This document shows positions 63,501 through 64,000 of a DNA stretch of 64,000 bases, one piece after another. The DNA lies in the NCBI RefSeq assembly GCF_039905635.1, contig NZ_CP157000.1, forward strand, positions 3,348,001-3,412,000, given 5' to 3'. Below the pieces are notes generated by a model, which was not told the DNA's origin, ran no database searches, and was given only the letters and a program-made list of their open reading frames with translations. Position numbers and translations under genes: made by a program. The stretch is from Microbacterium sp. ProA8 (lineage in GTDB: Bacteria > Actinomycetota > Actinomycetes > Actinomycetales > Microbacteriaceae). Each line of letters opens with the position of its first letter. Positions within the stretch are counted from its first letter, which is position 1.

Positions 63501-64000
63501 AGGAGACCGTGATCCCGTCGGCGAACCAGGCACGTGCGGTGGGCGAGACGACGTTGATCGCGATCGCGCCGGCGATCGAGAGCGAGCTGCCGTTGTTGTC
63601 GTTGGTGGCCGCCTTCGGCGTCGACGTGGTCGACGTCGACCCCGCGCCGTTCTGCTGCTTCGTGGTCTTCGCCTGGCCGAGGTTGGCATCGGCCTTCTGG
63701 TTGACGTCCTTGCCGCCCTGGTCCTTGCCCTCCGAGGGCGCGGCGCCCGACGTCGCCGCCTTGGCGGTCGTCGTGGCGTCGACGCGCTGGTTCGCGGTGA
63801 AGGAGGCTGCCCCGGTGGTCGTGAGGCTGCGGGCACTGCCGGCGGAGGCCACGAGGTCGTCGAGGATCGCAAGGGCGAGGGACACTCCGATGCCCGCGGA
63901 GGTGCCGGCGACCGTCGACCCCTTCGCGGTCGTCGCGGCGGTGACGGTCTGGGTGGCGGTGGCGGCGATGCTCGACGCGGTGAGCGGAGCGGTGCCGGCG
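36523..64000 (-). CDS. Giant repetitive secreted protein, RTX/Calx-beta adhesin-like (5' end outside window)
   Basis: One uninterrupted frame covers 27.5 kb and runs off the right edge. 9,158 residues are visible, and the first Met-type codon in view (63885) is internal to the repeats. From N to C: Val/Ala/Gly/Thr-rich beta-strand repeats with a period of about 54 residues where regular; inserted modules; a mixed Asp/Gly-rich region; EF-hand-like loops; Calx-beta-like domains; small repeated DGF..GQ modules; RTX repeats; two concanavalin-like domains; a terminal Calx-beta domain ending in DDGSP. There is no LPXTG motif or membrane anchor at the C-terminus. Extracellular calcium-dependent folding and adhesion are likely by analogy with RTX adhesins. 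No catalytic domain is recognised. The signal peptide and secretion route would be in the missing part. Confidence 0.9.
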   Translation of the reverse strand, partial: AGTAPLTASSIAATATQTVTAATTAKGSTVAGTSAGIGVSLALAILDDLVASAGSARSLTTTGAASFTANQRVDATTTAKAATSGAAPSEGKDQGGKDVNQKADANLGQAKTTKQQNGAGSTSTTSTPKAATNDNNGSSLSIAGAIAINVVSPTARAWFADGITVSSGGVVSLRALADIDAKADARGDSAAKGSVGIGAGVAVQAVEITVRATTGASTITATGLVVEAGMLDGDTDDVVRRWDDAKKAWVIVDEGEQLPGPSKNDTAYVKESGQEGIYTFDGSSWTNSTPGAITAGDELPASPSDGDMFLLTAEKDGQPANSVWKYIGTIWVFQTAAVYAKKDDLPKDELEEGDWFSLTRQDGANTPGFYKRNGSHEWELQSVTVGSGDRLPAAPTDDQLFRLFEHEITSIARAGASKADSVGVAGALAINVLGNQTEALLPAGATVTLSSAASAITAESNERDAATATSQASVGKATGVGAVFVLQVIDGSDVRAEVENGAVLTGGTGLTIDAFGFRELITMAEGGSASTGASAIAPVVALVISVDDDVTSRLGSGTATAITGALSVKATHHLRVRTDGNAKAAGKSAAVGAIIAINAIVGWDTLAELARDASAASVAVVADSLTFTETKVEASAQGAEAEDTKTGDQKSTEAVNGDKNPNTAGTRDDTAGVPSSNGGTNGQNGAQGANTQQAGQSGQSANGGGGNDTTAVAAAVGVNWLVATSTARIAANVVVTASTGDVVVRSLLAQRAYVFAIGTAIDITNGGTRVGATIGLNVQDAANRAVVGGGAHVTGQTGVTVAAVAPDGTHNDFIVWSFAAAGGKSTSVAGSAAVQILLLTTEASVGVGAEIDAPAGGVTVTASQPLRLQNLAISGALGTGSDAAVGGAFLVNYLEIGTRAWIDSSGASPTAVDATGAVAVTAGTTLDPLVPDVPEPVGSKIDFPAVTNIAISGAASSGGAAVVGAFIVNIFNLQTRAWIGTAAEVNQENPAGGAGQDVAVSASDSLTVVDVGGALGLSKDSAGVGITVVVEISNSDVRAWIADQAVVRAGGSVSVEATSIEDWFVLAVAGAASAGSVAASGAVLVVVANQGGSDPQTLARIGQAVLRAGDDITVHAKKTVDAALSSGNLAVSTSGPGIGASVTVHVRDNDVTASILAGADLQAADDTLVKAEQVGDYLLLAVGGAGGQNVGVGGSVTVNVLTDTTTASIGSGARVNCVGVSCTNTGATLTQNVVVEASDHTTVLALAGVLAVGGTAGVGVGVDVEVVDKTTQASIGSGSVVNANGDVVVSAASSEQIDSISAGGSVGGTAAVTVNAAVPVVTVTTKAWIGASALVTAGGNVIVAASDDFTLFTIAGNISVAGTAAVGAGVAVPVVTKTTQSWIGDGARVTSRAIAGHMTHTTVASGPFDTNGTDTRFDPRATLGGYPTPYPQSPINGGGLKADGATINLGYQHGFKSGQQVVYDAGGGAPITGLTDGGTYYVLPVSSTAIKLCLKRGPPLSPGSDEFSCEAGFLVTGLSLPAGAKMGENQRFVPTTQPGLPSDVSPRFTAQFAVGTNYLVLPYDITADVGDPVIYSAGGGTPIGGLVDGATYYVVDDDPDHFQLARTQCEATGLADDCNGVAGPIVPIVFSSTGAGRSHSIVPSGSLPAADASALGPQANVTPQQSGFAGVAVTATDSTYLAGIGISAGGAGTAAVTLSGSVTVATVDVNAWIGASALINCGNVTCSVNDAASAGTGQSVLVSASSSFRTLGLAAALAIGGTAGVGASAAVRVIDLTTTAEIRDNAVVNARDDIVVVADSSLTIVSVNAAAGGGTVGVAGTVGVTVVTASTIARTGHHVVLRATGDIGVFARSDDRLILVTASVAAGYVGVGVGVGVAVVDKTTKAVIGQFNTIVVGGHGAAGLAGVSNGLIAAGDFASFGEFHGLAVQAVSRESLFGLVAGVGAGFVGVTANVGVNIFTVDTQAYIDLATTVNAAGTVSAASAQQGVSVTAADRFDSVTFAGGAAGGFVGAAGGVDIGVASINVTAYLAAGTDVWAKGDVAVNALGVKHVQSYAMSVGAGFVGAAGAVSVWSIGTKPTSSYSSDGNGPDRGTWSSSISYNTGDVVTFDGQRYTAKRVSKGAQPDLSAADWSLIEDSDPTNYGGSSSQGDADNVVAGGGASGWKSILGDAPSGPGSTPYQNRVYDTMAGTSTAVGASSSQTSPTTQRFTQPAPPSGTSAGIYGSVHSQSADVSVIATDELVVFALAGAVAGGIGAIGAGVTVLTIGLDTDAGIYSGAHVDAPGRIDVKALATERTTQIGVAGAGGFIAIAGQVAVLNDHAAQTAHVDTGSFIDRADAGLFVNARADREVSVYAIGITVGAGAAGVSVAVITIDGNALAEVGAVVLDHIGGLEVRASDRFVPTVLSIGVAGGIAVGLSGVVAVITYSGVTRAESFATGTVDGDVIVAASAERSTIAPLAVNVSTGALAVGVTVLVATSDRDTEAELGGSLSLAAVPTADVTVSASATNAVRAYTPGVSIGGAAITAMVPIATVSGHTTALLSGSVSANDVSVTVSGRQQASAQVDVIGVAGAAFNASVAIAVVTDGAEVAARVAGPASITATGAVVVSASQPGRNEAIALVNSIQVSMAFSGAVVFADARLGSALVAALDGDVVSSGSVQVTANGQNFAQAKVLLVAGSLGVGIGVNVLTAVITSAAMVAATSSDANNDQLMSSSGAISFSATSGHTAEVHTDLAGGGLLGGAAVSVPTATVAGATTASVEGDATGNAGVSVQASSANRVTSEVVLVGIGGIAGAAVNASTAEITAAAATLAEVKAGSVVSAPGDPVIVQATSTNRATSHTLAIGAGIAAAVAVQITLAEVAAATTARFDGDILSTPTKTASLFVQSQAGNQAVAETKSATVSAGASVTGVSSRAIVSGETLAILGSAASVDVSGAVTVKALLSTFSGEQNLARSTLQGIAGGGIAAGFVVIEATVSGAVRALLNGAVSGSGSITIDADAIMKADAHSLFIAAGLGAMAGIATTATVSADTIAGGDAASSTAMTSGAFTVTADSTYDATSDSNAPTVGAVAVTVQLPKAAVNGRTGAVYAGQVTGGFSASATAHSHNTAVADASEIISIGFGLSVAVAYARAEVGATTEAALGGAIVSGAVTIAATSDDDATANVGGVAGGTLAVQLLQPEARSQGNTRAYVGNGKTVSGSSLTITATATPDAVTDAKMVGLAAFANILVTNPVSRVGGTTEVYIGDDETVTLGSGALTMTATRTAVSTATATRITVAPINISFVHLEAYTAGLIAAHIDDRADVTAGSVTMTAGGTSSPSVASAAVGVSLIGGAGVELYAEDSTTTAAYIGPKAGTSAADATDPTSVTTTGPVTVTAAHTSQPLASSASLTVSLGLDIAGTDATAVSSPTVLAYLGDRAQVDAGSAAISFVAAAIAIAIADAKGFGLSAGAAAGWTTSNATVSPTVKAYTVGGGSLSGGLVELVARANVDAAGNLLSPSYTFGVINDANGAISDGSHSVAPAFARATLGSIGLGAGIGGAEAKATNSPVLVAGVGGGTQISASSLLRVLARSFGDAQVDALSLSAGLLAGIGVVIGAATSGGTVDAYFDGTSGTIQSATVTARADAHPRIQGRSAAGSIGLGFTSATLKAIASVAVTARVGGDLQTAGDVTVLADARIAVSALYKAMAISALASGVGGSVTASDQTHTAASISGTGLVRSTLGNAAVLAWHNFDGANYLTGNEVSASAGSVTFSIGLAISSVTMLAQAHASTIATVGAGATLAAASATAALRARSYNSAIASYKRTQGAFLASIAPDANPTADASGTTRADLLGHVRVGTGSGAGALDVLAKAQDLSFAGMANAGGGVLSISDSSSTATGTPTVAVTLGGSSSVIIVSGDISAKAESFNDADAATSSGSGGLLNINLFGASAWMNPTVRATITGGSSITSTTGDVTLDATSNVKPADASDGTFDGAAVSSNMITFSKVHNAYDGQVVIYRSQGGTMIVPNLEGRTVNVIVTGATTLMLGVSFIFDNPATPDTVEGATVDPATDIIDFGGRAHNLKTGDLVVYQPTGGAIGGLVAGGVYKVYVIDVFRIKLQSTSVDVVHPPQVITGGDIDDTDDKISGGFSNGQYVTYHTAPPAGLFSSTAVSGNVINVSTDQDGNQTIDDTVPASGTRVYYTATGGSAIGGLSSGTYYYVIRNDGQHLRLAATYCRAVGIDEHGNGCQSSPAGLGGNDTFGGSVIAIGLTADQSPNGKLTRHRLDADGDFEIGNLDDGHGYYVVGANGSTFQLSLTLGGTAINLSDGGGYPHIFRVEGLDLSSAGSGEQRLVLQLSAGTGSQKLDGIGGPSGAASSSDGVISATAAGGGGGAINVSTASSDATTTLVISATVEASANVKGRDVTITTNGTALAKGVAGNAGGGAISIGDSAARSKTTVTNTVTIAAGAEVEASRNILIAANSDLRPRVYANTQQGGFVGGSFGSTSAWAAYDTKTVTAGTLRGANRVAVESHTSVDGFADSIADVGGLGASAETEANVYVGIGDDKADTTTEAGGVITARHVRIGAFVDKMNAYAHTKTYAIALGADSDADSEIAIEGYTRTYLVAGLQLTGHVDTAILAEWLGVDLNADAFAECDCGGGGTDSYARIFEIHNIVGDGADEPQAMQAKVIGRSGATITTSDLTVAVNDQIAQLRRHATTDGGLLDVGNDGLETGNNAPLRRDIFWESRVIMLGEPNPVLEIAADGTIIAISNVRVCDDQGHCFEDNPFTDTHTTGQLTGSTITVDDIVYDHGAQARFLANNLASLGLSVPDGIIWGVDGSFEFQQTWDFVRILNASSLNLVTNIIDVVNSLNPPRIDIRVQQIPDAAVVAQPEASPGSTFDFDIEYTFPPTEVKVHNSCAFVCPVRQPFIRLDDYIENPLGKTWIFNASGDILSGSGHELIRTNVLTLDAPRGDIGHQSPTHANPDPERNPIEVELVDYIHPDADFCDGAAPCRKLPVVTVDAGKDAVVDLTYFRRIDPAVVALGTPGIIVIDRVRAGDDVDVVLNDSKNGDGQTGLVLVVVDLYHPSNLSTYYGFTFPSTYAPLINDGLSYDRGLCAGAYPGNCGSGSGSYETHFRPDVSDPNLAHILRALGTDVDGEIESTYDFSDLRAGDDIDVCHVTTGGEEPKTCFTTQIDSATHTVTADTPDTTVHIVAQVDSAWTGGAGHAGPVDDPGMAVNVSQIFLRTNGNITATEIEGDMLVGHIHSTNGDVILHSPRRILDADGRPTIDVTGVNITMYAGEGGVLGGIGVPSNWLEINTAVNQPTGIGGGVLKAHDTAAAIGGGSTEGIFLDELTGDMPIWEIFTGGSSSLATGNVGLRTTGGSILNAKLDPDEDNVRGDAVDIDANGGSIGLTSKDVMVDSGRAPPFACTWLNCGDDPNSPWKSDPALAAAGDDVGLEATTGIYYTETDAYLRLVLAHSLTGDIRLTVRESVQLDEDLYLVAAGTARFAESNTRGPQNDADAPRGIPHGTIFAEQGSVELRVGDDITLHQNSQVLADLSIDMRGDFGNLDTGGGAAEWGTSMILRGRIVADCVVSDAGAGDDPLSTCTPSSVNPVPGRQTNVWGGSDVDVIVLGDRSGLDRAQTSDPGLNKEQWGDDGYIFLGARTTVHGNGSGASNTADGEDILTVYYLQSMNVVTSPATGGTGAGHVLTLDGQGESDHYAVHTNGSHGNVRNYNIQVLDSGPANQGVDELAVYGFDDLDPAHNTGLRADDIWLLRALTCIDNESPFAVTAVGGAAVCSAPSDPADHPAYIALLAGNESTDGGIGLYRDRTQGNEPSAKVQRITYDRALNGRITVYGLGGNDAFYVDDTQATMTLDGGAGNDAFQIGQIFGTQRDSDPAPDGGALLPADTFPSLVPTTRGWLSPGTHAPLLATGGTGNDRFVVYSNQAEIQLNGDDDNDLFIVRAFAIAAVCDTDATGDGLCTLADVTLTVVPGTDLFPVDSNNDGVCNAADADGYTGFRKDNNDDGTCNNADAHTTFTPTPGNPSIDLDNTKWLDDVIPLDANGVAVPVIGLGFSTSRPLDIRAGGGEDEVQYNVNAPVNVDGGTGFDKLVILGTEFADDFAITDKAIYGAGLNVKYATIEVLEIDGLEGDDQFFVLSTAFGVAYRVIGGLGSDQISVAGDVTADIVTRELEGLSGAVDHIVRSDDPRYDGIVVDGVPYNLATGNTGVVVIKEPGTSTSVREGTTSGPITQTAYYTVELSHAPQHQVYVTVSAAASPDEEARDTFDNPTGYGLTDGPADTIWLCVDTFPYGDQCMSGGDFQRHYIRGGVLVDEAGRAVVLTFDGSNWSMPQRVYVRAVDDGRSEGDRTVVVQHSVIAQNPGVDVEFHGAAVRQVNVRVYDDDTPGVYVTHVEPGTTVLDDRGVVIEGDAATQRLDDVLVQLAKDPCPAANPGCGLVITVKITMDADSQRILQIDDAAAEAALGARWTLVHEADGGTSYLLTFDHSNWNIAVRLTLRARNNPVAGDPTTAVITWGQAGATDAYRFPNLRSGIQRTDVLVYDDESAQVVTIPTGTDTVIVQGGANDEYIIRLTTKPTANVNVAITPDGLVDVVKINGVAVTPLDYVEIGGDIPSRLFLGNLGFAGSTVSRTNGSDTGSFIDDGITTGMRLTFGACTGVYTVIGAVSAGSFQVSPALNCSGATAEATTINALTFRGKWSGAVSGIALTPGDDLVNRWRITRSAGGWLADGFLEGQWVKVCDGFGRCAIGKIQNIRGTNTAHDQQLEFGLSLWGDSFGSLVGPLTVTRIAAQAVFTTANWMTDQRIELQGDTGYYQPLIRQGVKTFPATQHLLTRLRGPLAVEGGVTGADRSLELGLKLPGEQDGPLFAIATQAPESKQIDVLNIYGDSSVANNWGAMTSTTLRGLGMAKDLDFGSSYGGTQNETFGEPQIFPGGISFGSVSFDGTGYTTDAGKSTIEVINLFLGSGNDRLDVQGTLQPDVPVKATGAVTLTPQGAGSGIPAGTTHRLTRPTPFDWKAQGFLVGQTVTITEGGRVSTFLVTGFGDDHPEDTTDSTVMYLKFLTGTLPVAATATVTAADVPVTITTPVTIAGGAAGGTVTRSSGSFVADGFVVGQLVRIAGIDGQWRLMGISVDGRTLTLDRGDLLPSKALGSQNVFVPGPHGGLTTIHGGGNSPMQTVFDMIRTAPTAGQLAQHPGAGLVLTRQDGLNWAFNGRLPGSGYYAGDPYLHAFQHIQLAGETFTRMILGFADAPCPYMDSFPGCGIGSVMILSAPLVPVGEAAGAVVPTGPAVVSTDVSVVAPLKVEVSGPIEVHASSLVRAGGWAGFRAGMQIKISGFGGAFTVDAIDGDTMTLKGAALAPSMFLDAAGIAHWYRPNLTITAWDASRSGGLLIGGDIITVCNRAADAMLFKIAQQSDGVEDDAVRCDQTHTAGPGSPLVIYGDTSQDGVWYSGNPGDTFGMEFGPKPFDPFTHIPDGQNEDDEWVFGLANPYDHAGNDIIDASGLFAELPPTILPTVGITAYGGLGDDLIIGSQAGDQLAGGSGDDEIRGQRGVDHIYGDSGVNVDVLTRALDIATVNRSPLPSVTGAGVIPNGTTIIPAPGGIAGIVDDLQNAGADVIFGEGAPGLGLGSFVVNANGQPEWAYDDIVFGDHGVITQDVADPNEPDARPQKIQTTSLTGVPGVSVGVLAIRSVRLDKGGDDTVYGGLGRDVLVGGAGHDLIDGDEADDILFGDAVWFDRTLGDWTSPRFQTLCGTLLYSRSDIPNPANLCNGAPVPTENNSGVLLVDGTPRPYRDPDGAPWWAEYDVTHLFHDVASDRGDKWAATWGNDYLAGGAGNDIVLGQLGDDVLQGDGGIESAHRRWIDDARDASHVGASRTPLGCYDSNPGAAVAIVCDYTGVLVVVASTEAATDGQDYLEGNAGNDVVFGGLGQDDILGGSSDFFSLITPDQRPDGLAVTPTATLHNYTTGDDRGADILFGGAGGRIGINDQTTGAGNLASTPVTGGSLADSTAPENMDARDADTIVGDNGRVVRIVGTNHNDVNGNANDGDVGVPPTSGANYVTFVYDTYGGASAGTQRLVVRGVHLLDYTVGGPDYLPQNFGLGAGADCNGSPTQPTCSLVLDTASGTWRNTAFPNGGGAQTGGRDEVHGETGDDTVYGGADHDIVFGDAQNDDIIGGWGNDWISGGTGSDGILGDDGRIFTSRNTGCSVASAAVCAEEAEPLFGILKLRTVDPDTKTSQGDVLGEFIYTPGQVQTATINIAGELVKSVDLTVYNLGPDTNQSQHHVANQPTYDANNSDDIIFGGWGGDWIHGGSGDDAISGAEAIGVGGASGFAQHFDSDGDPIGLEYIDFAHPWNPGDVLHFGADTNPWHANNHNELRLGEFYLYNEYDPRRTILFSATGGVWGCTSYSPSGHTCTGSAPIAQFPHHFFLNNQDLTGDYYKGADGKGACIAVDNQGLCISWKTTQATDGNDVIFGDLGNDWLVGGTGQDTLWGGWGNDLHNADDDLHSGCLASLPNGTCTQPGDSWLNDIPDGVNSSFQDRVYGGAGLDILIGNTGGDRLIDWVGEFNSYIVPFSPFGIATVSRQNAPQLPEFLYALSRSQGVDMTRWSDEGSEQARNGEPFGELGLIRQSDHAHWQTQTGGPTDPQAGNIPGGRRDTVRGADFNDGSMQGFATDSGVFTVQQGILKVTAADSTGDALAVWYSDAYQSVYYELSAKISMDKPVAGWKADAYVVFDYFGPMDFKFAGIDQSTNKVVIGQRASWGWAVLAQASVPGGVKAGTFYDLNVVINGLVVTVTVNGKNALSHTFAPRVLGGEQVALNRGLVGFGSDQARGWFDNIALTVIAAEITIDRTDFFEGSGPTAQQAVTGTWTTVGGRLQGTTDATGTATALLGIPAAGGSTYAAVEQFGPAGYVQLTATLRAAGITGILFDWYSSTDYKFVGIDVGGQRVVIGHVAKGVRTIDLVIARTLVAGTDYVLDLVLKATVVTVTLSGQVLASHAYNSPLTDGRQGLFAFGAGVTASAADYRLRTDDPLYTGSPPAAAAVRISDATVTEGAAGTTKTVTLTVTRDQAGSALSVGWSVDTLLANAVTWGVDVTGATSGVVSFAAGATTATITFTVRGDAMKEFDEAFIVTLQPAPGANLADAQGLVTIKTDDGSP
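36526..36885 (-). other. C-terminal Calx-beta domain of the giant protein
   Basis: The last 115-120 residues begin VRISDATVTEGAAGT and include FTVRGDAMKEFDEAF and VTIKTDDG. These are the two conserved acidic motifs of Calx-beta domains, which bind calcium in exchangers and adhesins. The protein ends right after the domain. Confidence 0.75.
36890..38050 (-). other. Two concanavalin/laminin-G-like domains
   Basis: Two related units of about 185 residues each. Both have YVVFDYFGPMDFKFAGID / ILFDWYSSTDYKFVGID, then KVVIGQ / RVVIGH, a VTVNGK / VTLSGQ strand and a glycine-rich GLVGFGSDQARGWFDN / GLFAFGAGVTASAADY end. The jelly-roll pattern matches carbohydrate-binding domains of the LamG/DUF1080 type. 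Confidence 0.6.
38300..41460 (-). repeat. RTX-type calcium-binding nonapeptide repeat field
   Basis: Clusters of GGxGxDxhx repeats recur: GGLGDDLIIGSQAGDQLAGG, GGLGRDVLVGGAGHDLIDGD, GGAGNDIVLGQLGDDVLQGD, GGWGNDWISGGTGSDGILGD and others. They are separated by longer non-repeat loops of 40-200 residues. Such repeats form calcium-bound parallel beta rolls outside the cell. In plus-strand view they appear as tracts of GTCGTCGCC-type triplets. Confidence 0.88.
41930..44140 (-). repeat. Repeated DGF..GQ beta-module family
   Basis: At least five segments of about 40-45 residues share the pattern TRSxGxFxxDGFxxGQxVxI, a glycine turn, then a xLTL strand. They lie near 44080, 43820, 42960, 42690 and 42050. 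Examples are RSSGSFVADGFVVGQLVRI and RSAGGWLADGFLEGQWVKV. I cannot assign them to a named domain. Confidence 0.6.
44200..45350 (-). repeat. Three Calx-beta-like domains in tandem
   Basis: Segments beginning STSVREGTTSGPITQTAYY, VIEGDAATQRLDDVLVQL and VIVQGGANDEYIIRL each show an acidic first strand. They are followed by VTV-type strands and end with VYDDD or VYDDES acidic tips. This is the Calx-beta pattern, more diverged than in the C-terminal copy. Confidence 0.5.
45940..46140 (-). other. EF-hand/dockerin-like calcium loops with cysteines
   Basis: Three D-rich loops follow one another within about 65 residues: DTDATGDGLCTLADV, DSNNDGVCNAADADGY and DNNDDGTCNNADAH. Each matches the DxNxDG calcium-loop pattern and carries one Cys, which suggests disulfide locking after secretion. 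Confidence 0.65.
51060..52060 (-). repeat. G-L-x-x-G-x-x-Y-Y-V module cluster, C-terminal group
   Basis: Four or five units of about 45-60 residues share a GD.VVY strand, GGxxIGGLxxG, then TYYYVIRND or VYKVYVIDV and a short KL strand. Cys pairs occur in some. They form a block between the long beta-repeat region and the Asp/Gly-rich region. Confidence 0.6.
57590..57735 (-). other. Chitin-binding type 3 (CBM5/12)-like insert
   Basis: About 48 residues inside the beta-repeat array: GTWSSSISYNTGDVVTFDG, QRYTAKRVSKGAQPDLSAA, DWSLIE. The order W, Y..GD.V, G..Y.A, P, W matches the CBM5/12 fold, which binds chitin or related glycans. Ser/Thr/Gly-rich linkers flank it. Confidence 0.65.
59080..59800 (-). 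repeat. G-L-x-x-G-x-x-Y-Y-V module cluster, N-terminal group
   Basis: Two units, GGGAPITGLTDGGTYYVLP and GGGTPIGGLVDGATYYVVD, each preceded by a VVY or VIY strand and followed by a Cys-containing loop. They are the same family as the 51-52 kb group and are inserted within the long beta-repeat array. Confidence 0.6.
62780..63330 (-). other. Insert of four short aromatic-acidic repeats
   Basis: About 180 residues contain four related units with the pattern LPxxPxxxDxxYxxxxxxxxGxYxxDGSxW, for example EQLPGPSKNDTAYV, DELPASPSDGDMFLL, DDLPKDELEEGDWF and DRLPAAPTDDQLFRL. They differ completely from the surrounding Val/Ala/Gly repeats and resemble the short adaptor repeats seen in some phage-tail-like or surface proteins. 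I cannot name the family. Confidence 0.5.

Larger units (their letters stand above)
52100..63885 (-). repeat. Degenerate beta-strand repeat array
   Basis: Dozens of units follow the pattern AVGAGVAVxVVxxTTxAxIGxGAxVxAxGDVxVxAxS. Where regular the period is 54 residues (162 bases), as in two consecutive units starting TTQASIGSGS and TTKAWIGASA. Elsewhere the period drifts. Alternating Val/Ala and Gly/Asp suggest a long beta-helix stalk. The array is interrupted by the inserts at 57.6, 59.1-59.8 and 62.8-63.3 kb, and continues past the window edge. Confidence 0.75.

Overview
The window looks like chromosomal DNA from a high-GC actinobacterium. The best guess is Microbacteriaceae, close to Microbacterium. 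The support is strong G/C bias at third codon positions, a full aerobic-type menaquinone gene set, F420-type oxidoreductase families, many GATGCC/GGCATC palindromic terminators, and many genes that appear to be transcribed without a leader. I saw no tRNA, rRNA, CRISPR array, transposase or phage gene.

Positions 1 to about 29.7 kb form a menaquinone island with loosely ordered, mixed-strand genes. It holds ferredoxin-NADP reductase, a long-chain polyprenyl diphosphate synthase, menG/ubiE, menF, menD, menA, menE, menB and menC. Small companions sit among them: a DUF402 phosphatase-like protein, a PLDc_N membrane protein and a DUF4229 membrane protein. Together these cover chorismate to menaquinone except MenH and the DHNA-CoA thioesterase. 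Interspersed are a GH1 beta-glucosidase, a PPK2 polyphosphate kinase, a VOC protein, two PadR regulator/membrane-protein pairs, and a lipoprotein followed by an ECF-type transporter whose T, A, A' and S parts are fused into one chain. That transporter converges on cobalamin-dependent methionine synthase (metH), which suggests cobalamin as its substrate.

Positions 29.8-35.7 kb hold a TetR-controlled export unit. TetR is divergent from an MMPL/RND transporter, which overlaps a YhgE/Pip-type membrane protein by four bases. The MMPL protein carries an unusual C-terminal domain resembling an ABC ATPase that has lost its P-loop. An F420-type nitroreductase family gene follows.

Positions 36.5 kb to the end (43% of the window) are one uninterrupted minus-strand gene whose start lies beyond the window. 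At least 9,158 residues are visible. From N to C it has a long array of Val/Ala/Gly-rich beta-strand repeats interrupted by foreign modules, several further beta-rich module families, cysteine-containing EF-hand-like loops, Calx-beta-like domains, an RTX (GGxGxD) nonapeptide field, two laminin-G/concanavalin-like domains and a terminal Calx-beta domain. It is probably a secreted, calcium-binding adhesin or surface protein.

Across the window 17 genes have a TANNNT-like hexamer ending 6-8 nt before the start codon, the pattern expected for leaderless mRNAs. This pattern was used to choose several starts. Several families of inverted repeats occupy intergenic spaces, and one copy lies inside metH, where it is translated.
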